A stretch of DNA of 64,000 bases, taken from contig NZ_JAVIFW010000006.1 of the NCBI RefSeq assembly GCF_031157275.1, positions 310,001-374,000 of the forward strand. Reading direction: 5' to 3'. Shown in pieces: positions 62,158-64,000 of the stretch (within the stretch, counting starts at the first letter, position 1; each line of letters opens with the position of its first letter). This DNA is from Streptomyces sp. LHD-70. Lineage in GTDB: Bacteria; Actinomycetota; Actinomycetes; Streptomycetales; Streptomycetaceae. The notes beneath the pieces were generated by a model. It was given only the letters and a program-made list of their open reading frames with translations, ran no database searches and was not told the DNA's origin. The position numbers and the translations under genes are program-made.

Positions 62158-63261
62158 TCAGGCCTTTCCGGAAGCGGGGCGAGAGGTGCCGAACAGCACC
62201 CACAGCAGGAACGGTCCGCCGAGGACGCTGGTGATGACGCCGACGGGGATCTCTACGGGCGCGACGACCCGGCCGAGCGCGTCGGCCGCTCCGATCAGCG
62301 CCGCGCCGACGAGCGCGGAGCCGATCACGGGCACGCGCGTGGGCCCGCCGAGCCGGCCCGCGATCACCGGTGCGGCGAGCGCCACGAAGGCGATCGGGCC
62401 GCCGATGCCCACGGCGACGCCCGCGAGCGCCACCGCGAGGGCGAGCGTGGTGGCCCGTACGGCGGTGAGGTTGACGCCGAGGGTGCTCGCCATGTCGTCG
62501 TCGAAGCGCAGGAGTTGGAGGCGGCTGCCGGCCACGAGGGCGAGCGGCACGAGGACGATCAGGACGGCGAGCAGGGGTGTGCCGACGGTCCAGTCGCGGC
62601 CGCTGAGGCTGCCGACCGTCCACAGGAAGACGCCGCCCGCGGTGTTGTCGTTCTCGCGGGACATGACCAGGTCGGTGACGGCGCCGATGACGGTGGAGAG
62701 GCCGATGCCGACGACGAGCAGCCGGTAGCCGCGGCTGCCCGCGCCGCCCGCGCACAGGACGACGAGGACGGCGGCGCCGACCGCGCCAAGGGGGCCGAGC
62801 CACCAGTCGCCGATCAGGCCGGTGCTGGAGCCGACGACGGAGGCGACGACGGCCGCGGTGGCACCCTCGTTGACGCCGATGACGTCGGGGGTGGCGAGCC
62901 GGTTGCCCGCGAGGGTCTGGGTGAGGCAGCCGGAGATCCCGAGGGCCGCGCCGACCATCAGGCCGACCGCGATCCGCGGCAGCCGGAAGTCCTGCACGAG
63001 CATCACGGTGGCCCGGTCACCCGTGCCCATCAGGCCCTTGAGGGTGTCTCCGAAGCCCATGCCCGTGGACGAGGCGAACGCGCCGAGCGCCGTGATCAGG
63101 GCGATCAGCACGCCGAGCCCGACCGCGACGAGCGCGCTGCGGTACGGGAACAGCCAGGAGAGGGCGCCCGCGCGGACGACGGTGGAGTCGGGCGGCGTGA
63201 TGTCCCTGCCCGATCCGTGTGCGAGGGGCGACGGGGACGTCGAGGAATCGGTCGTACTCAT
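62158..63261 (-). CDS. Iron-siderophore ABC transporter permease (FepG-like)
   Basis: A 367-residue FecCD-family permease: about ten helices, GEMLGVNEGATAAVVASVV-like (here IGVNEGATAAVVASVVGSST) near the middle and the ATPase-contacting loop RFDDDMASTLGVNLTAVRAT in the C-terminal third, with GPIAFVALAAPVIAGRLGGP. The N-terminus is Ser/Thr rich (about 1-30). The start overlaps the end of the next permease gene by 4 bases (ATGA), so the two are coupled. Confidence 0.93.
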   Translation of the reverse strand: MSTTDSSTSPSPLAHGSGRDITPPDSTVVRAGALSWLFPYRSALVAVGLGVLIALITALGAFASSTGMGFGDTLKGLMGTGDRATVMLVQDFRLPRIAVGLMVGAALGISGCLTQTLAGNRLATPDVIGVNEGATAAVVASVVGSSTGLIGDWWLGPLGAVGAAVLVVLCAGGAGSRGYRLLVVGIGLSTVIGAVTDLVMSRENDNTAGGVFLWTVGSLSGRDWTVGTPLLAVLIVLVPLALVAGSRLQLLRFDDDMASTLGVNLTAVRATTLALAVALAGVAVGIGGPIAFVALAAPVIAGRLGGPTRVPVIGSALVGAALIGAADALGRVVAPVEIPVGVITSVLGGPFLLWVLFGTSRPASGKA

Positions 63262-64000
63262 GCCGAAGCTCCCGCCATGGACATCCGGTTGGTGCGTGCG
63301 ATCCAGATGAGCAGCGGGCCGCCGATGAAGGCGAGGAGCACGCTGACCGGGGTCTCCCAGGGGCGGATCACGACGCGGGCGAGCAGGTCGGCGACGATCA
63401 GGACGTTGGCGGCGACCAGTGCGGAGAGCAGCAGTTGGGACGCGAGCCGGGGACCGCTGACCGTGCGGGCCGCGTACGGGGCGAGCAGCCCGAGGAAGGC
63501 GACGGGACCGGCGAGCGCGACCGCCGAACCGGCGAGCAGCGTCACCGCCCCGGCGACCACGAGCCGGATACGGCCCGGGTGGTGGCCGAGGGAGCGGGCG
63601 CTGTCGTCGCCGAGGGCGAGCGCGCCGAGCGGCCGGACGCAGCCGAACGCGACGAGCAGGCCGACGGCGATCAGCGGCAGCAGCGGATACGTGTCGGAGG
63701 TGTCGATGCCCGCGAGCGAACCGATGGTCCAGTAGCGGTAGGTGTCGAAGGTCGACTGGGTGCTGAGCAGGACGTACGAGGTCAGTCCGTGGAAGGTCGC
63801 GCCGAGCGCCGAGCCGGCGAGGACCAGGCGCAGCGGGGACCCCGCGGCGCGTCCGGAGGCGGCGAGCAGCAGGACGACGGCGCTCGTGGCCATGCCGCCG
63901 ACGAGGGCCCAGAGGAGCATCGCGTAGGGGGAGTCGACCCCGAAGTACGTGAGACCGATCACCACGCCGAGCGCGGCGCCGGAGTTGACGCCGAGAAGTC
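63258..64000 (-). CDS. Iron-siderophore ABC transporter permease (FepD-like), 5' end beyond window
   Basis: The C-terminal 247 residues of a FecCD permease. GVNSGAALGVVIGLTYFGVD is at the right edge and continues out of the window, so the start is not present. ATPase-contacting loop ALALGDDSARSLGHHPGRIR, GPVAFLGLLAPYAARTVSGP and WETPVSVLLAFIGGPLLIWI are typical. The truncation is an artefact of the window end. It is the partner of the permease at 62158-63261. Confidence 0.92.
   Translation of the reverse strand, partial: LLGVNSGAALGVVIGLTYFGVDSPYAMLLWALVGGMATSAVVLLLAASGRAAGSPLRLVLAGSALGATFHGLTSYVLLSTQSTFDTYRYWTIGSLAGIDTSDTYPLLPLIAVGLLVAFGCVRPLGALALGDDSARSLGHHPGRIRLVVAGAVTLLAGSAVALAGPVAFLGLLAPYAARTVSGPRLASQLLLSALVAANVLIVADLLARVVIRPWETPVSVLLAFIGGPLLIWIARTNRMSMAGASA

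Overview
The window is high-GC (about 70 %) actinobacterial chromosome with strong third-position GC bias, GTG starts, Tat and lipobox signals, and families typical of Streptomyces (SAV2148-type HEPN protein, DUF1707-FHA protein, PopR/ClpP3/ClpP4). Gene content around murC, the 3'-5' exonuclease and the cysteine cluster resembles what I remember of the S. coelicolor SCO6060-6102 interval. That comparison is from memory. No phage, integrase, CRISPR, rRNA or tRNA was seen.

Layout. 1-8612: a 5'-truncated aminoglycoside acetyltransferase, an NfeD/SPFH membrane pair, a Tat-exported PhoX-like protein, a ZapE-type ATPase, a RibD-like reductase, murC and msrB. 8661-11780: a strong bidirectional terminator, a secreted choice-of-anchor A/SpaA-like protein and an S-adenosyl methyltransferase. 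11900-15620: an alternative Clp module, clpP3-clpP4 with dyads matching the PopR operator, popR, and a divergent second-type clpX. 15724-28092: regulators and housekeeping enzymes, including a TreZ-like protein that has lost key catalytic residues. 28518-42143: a frameshifted MFS gene, an HEPN protein, an exonuclease, a kinase-fold protein, a carbohydrate ABC operon, a macrolide-type glycosyltransferase, a CDP-alcohol transferase and a subtilase. 42477-43927: a membrane GT2 whose N-terminal anchor is in another frame. 44009-53793: one minus-strand sulfur assimilation operon, read from a Cys-containing leader peptide: sulfite reductase, 59-aa zinc ribbon, cysH, cysC, cysD, cysN, sulfonate-type ABC transporter, CbiX chelatase. 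53878-64000: an acetyltransferase, a TetM/OtrA-like GTPase, a GAF regulator, an AidB-like acyl-CoA dehydrogenase, YihY and a truncated iron-siderophore ABC operon.

How the parts work together. The sulfur operon imports organosulfonates and sulfate-derived sulfur, activates sulfate (cysDN, cysC), reduces it (cysH, sulfite reductase), and inserts iron into sirohydrochlorin (CbiX) for the reductase's siroheme. The Clp module looks like a self-contained conditional protease: PopR ends in Leu-Ala-Ala, a tail known to make it a ClpP1P2 substrate, so it would switch on ClpP3P4 when the main protease fails. The adjacent ClpX would supply a dedicated unfoldase.

Cautions. Five apparent single-base deletions, all in G or C runs (MFS, GT2 and TetM regions), point either to real decay or to homopolymer errors in the assembly. 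Several intergenic regions carry short tandem arrays. Starts were chosen from ribosome binding sites and codon bias and are noted where ambiguous.
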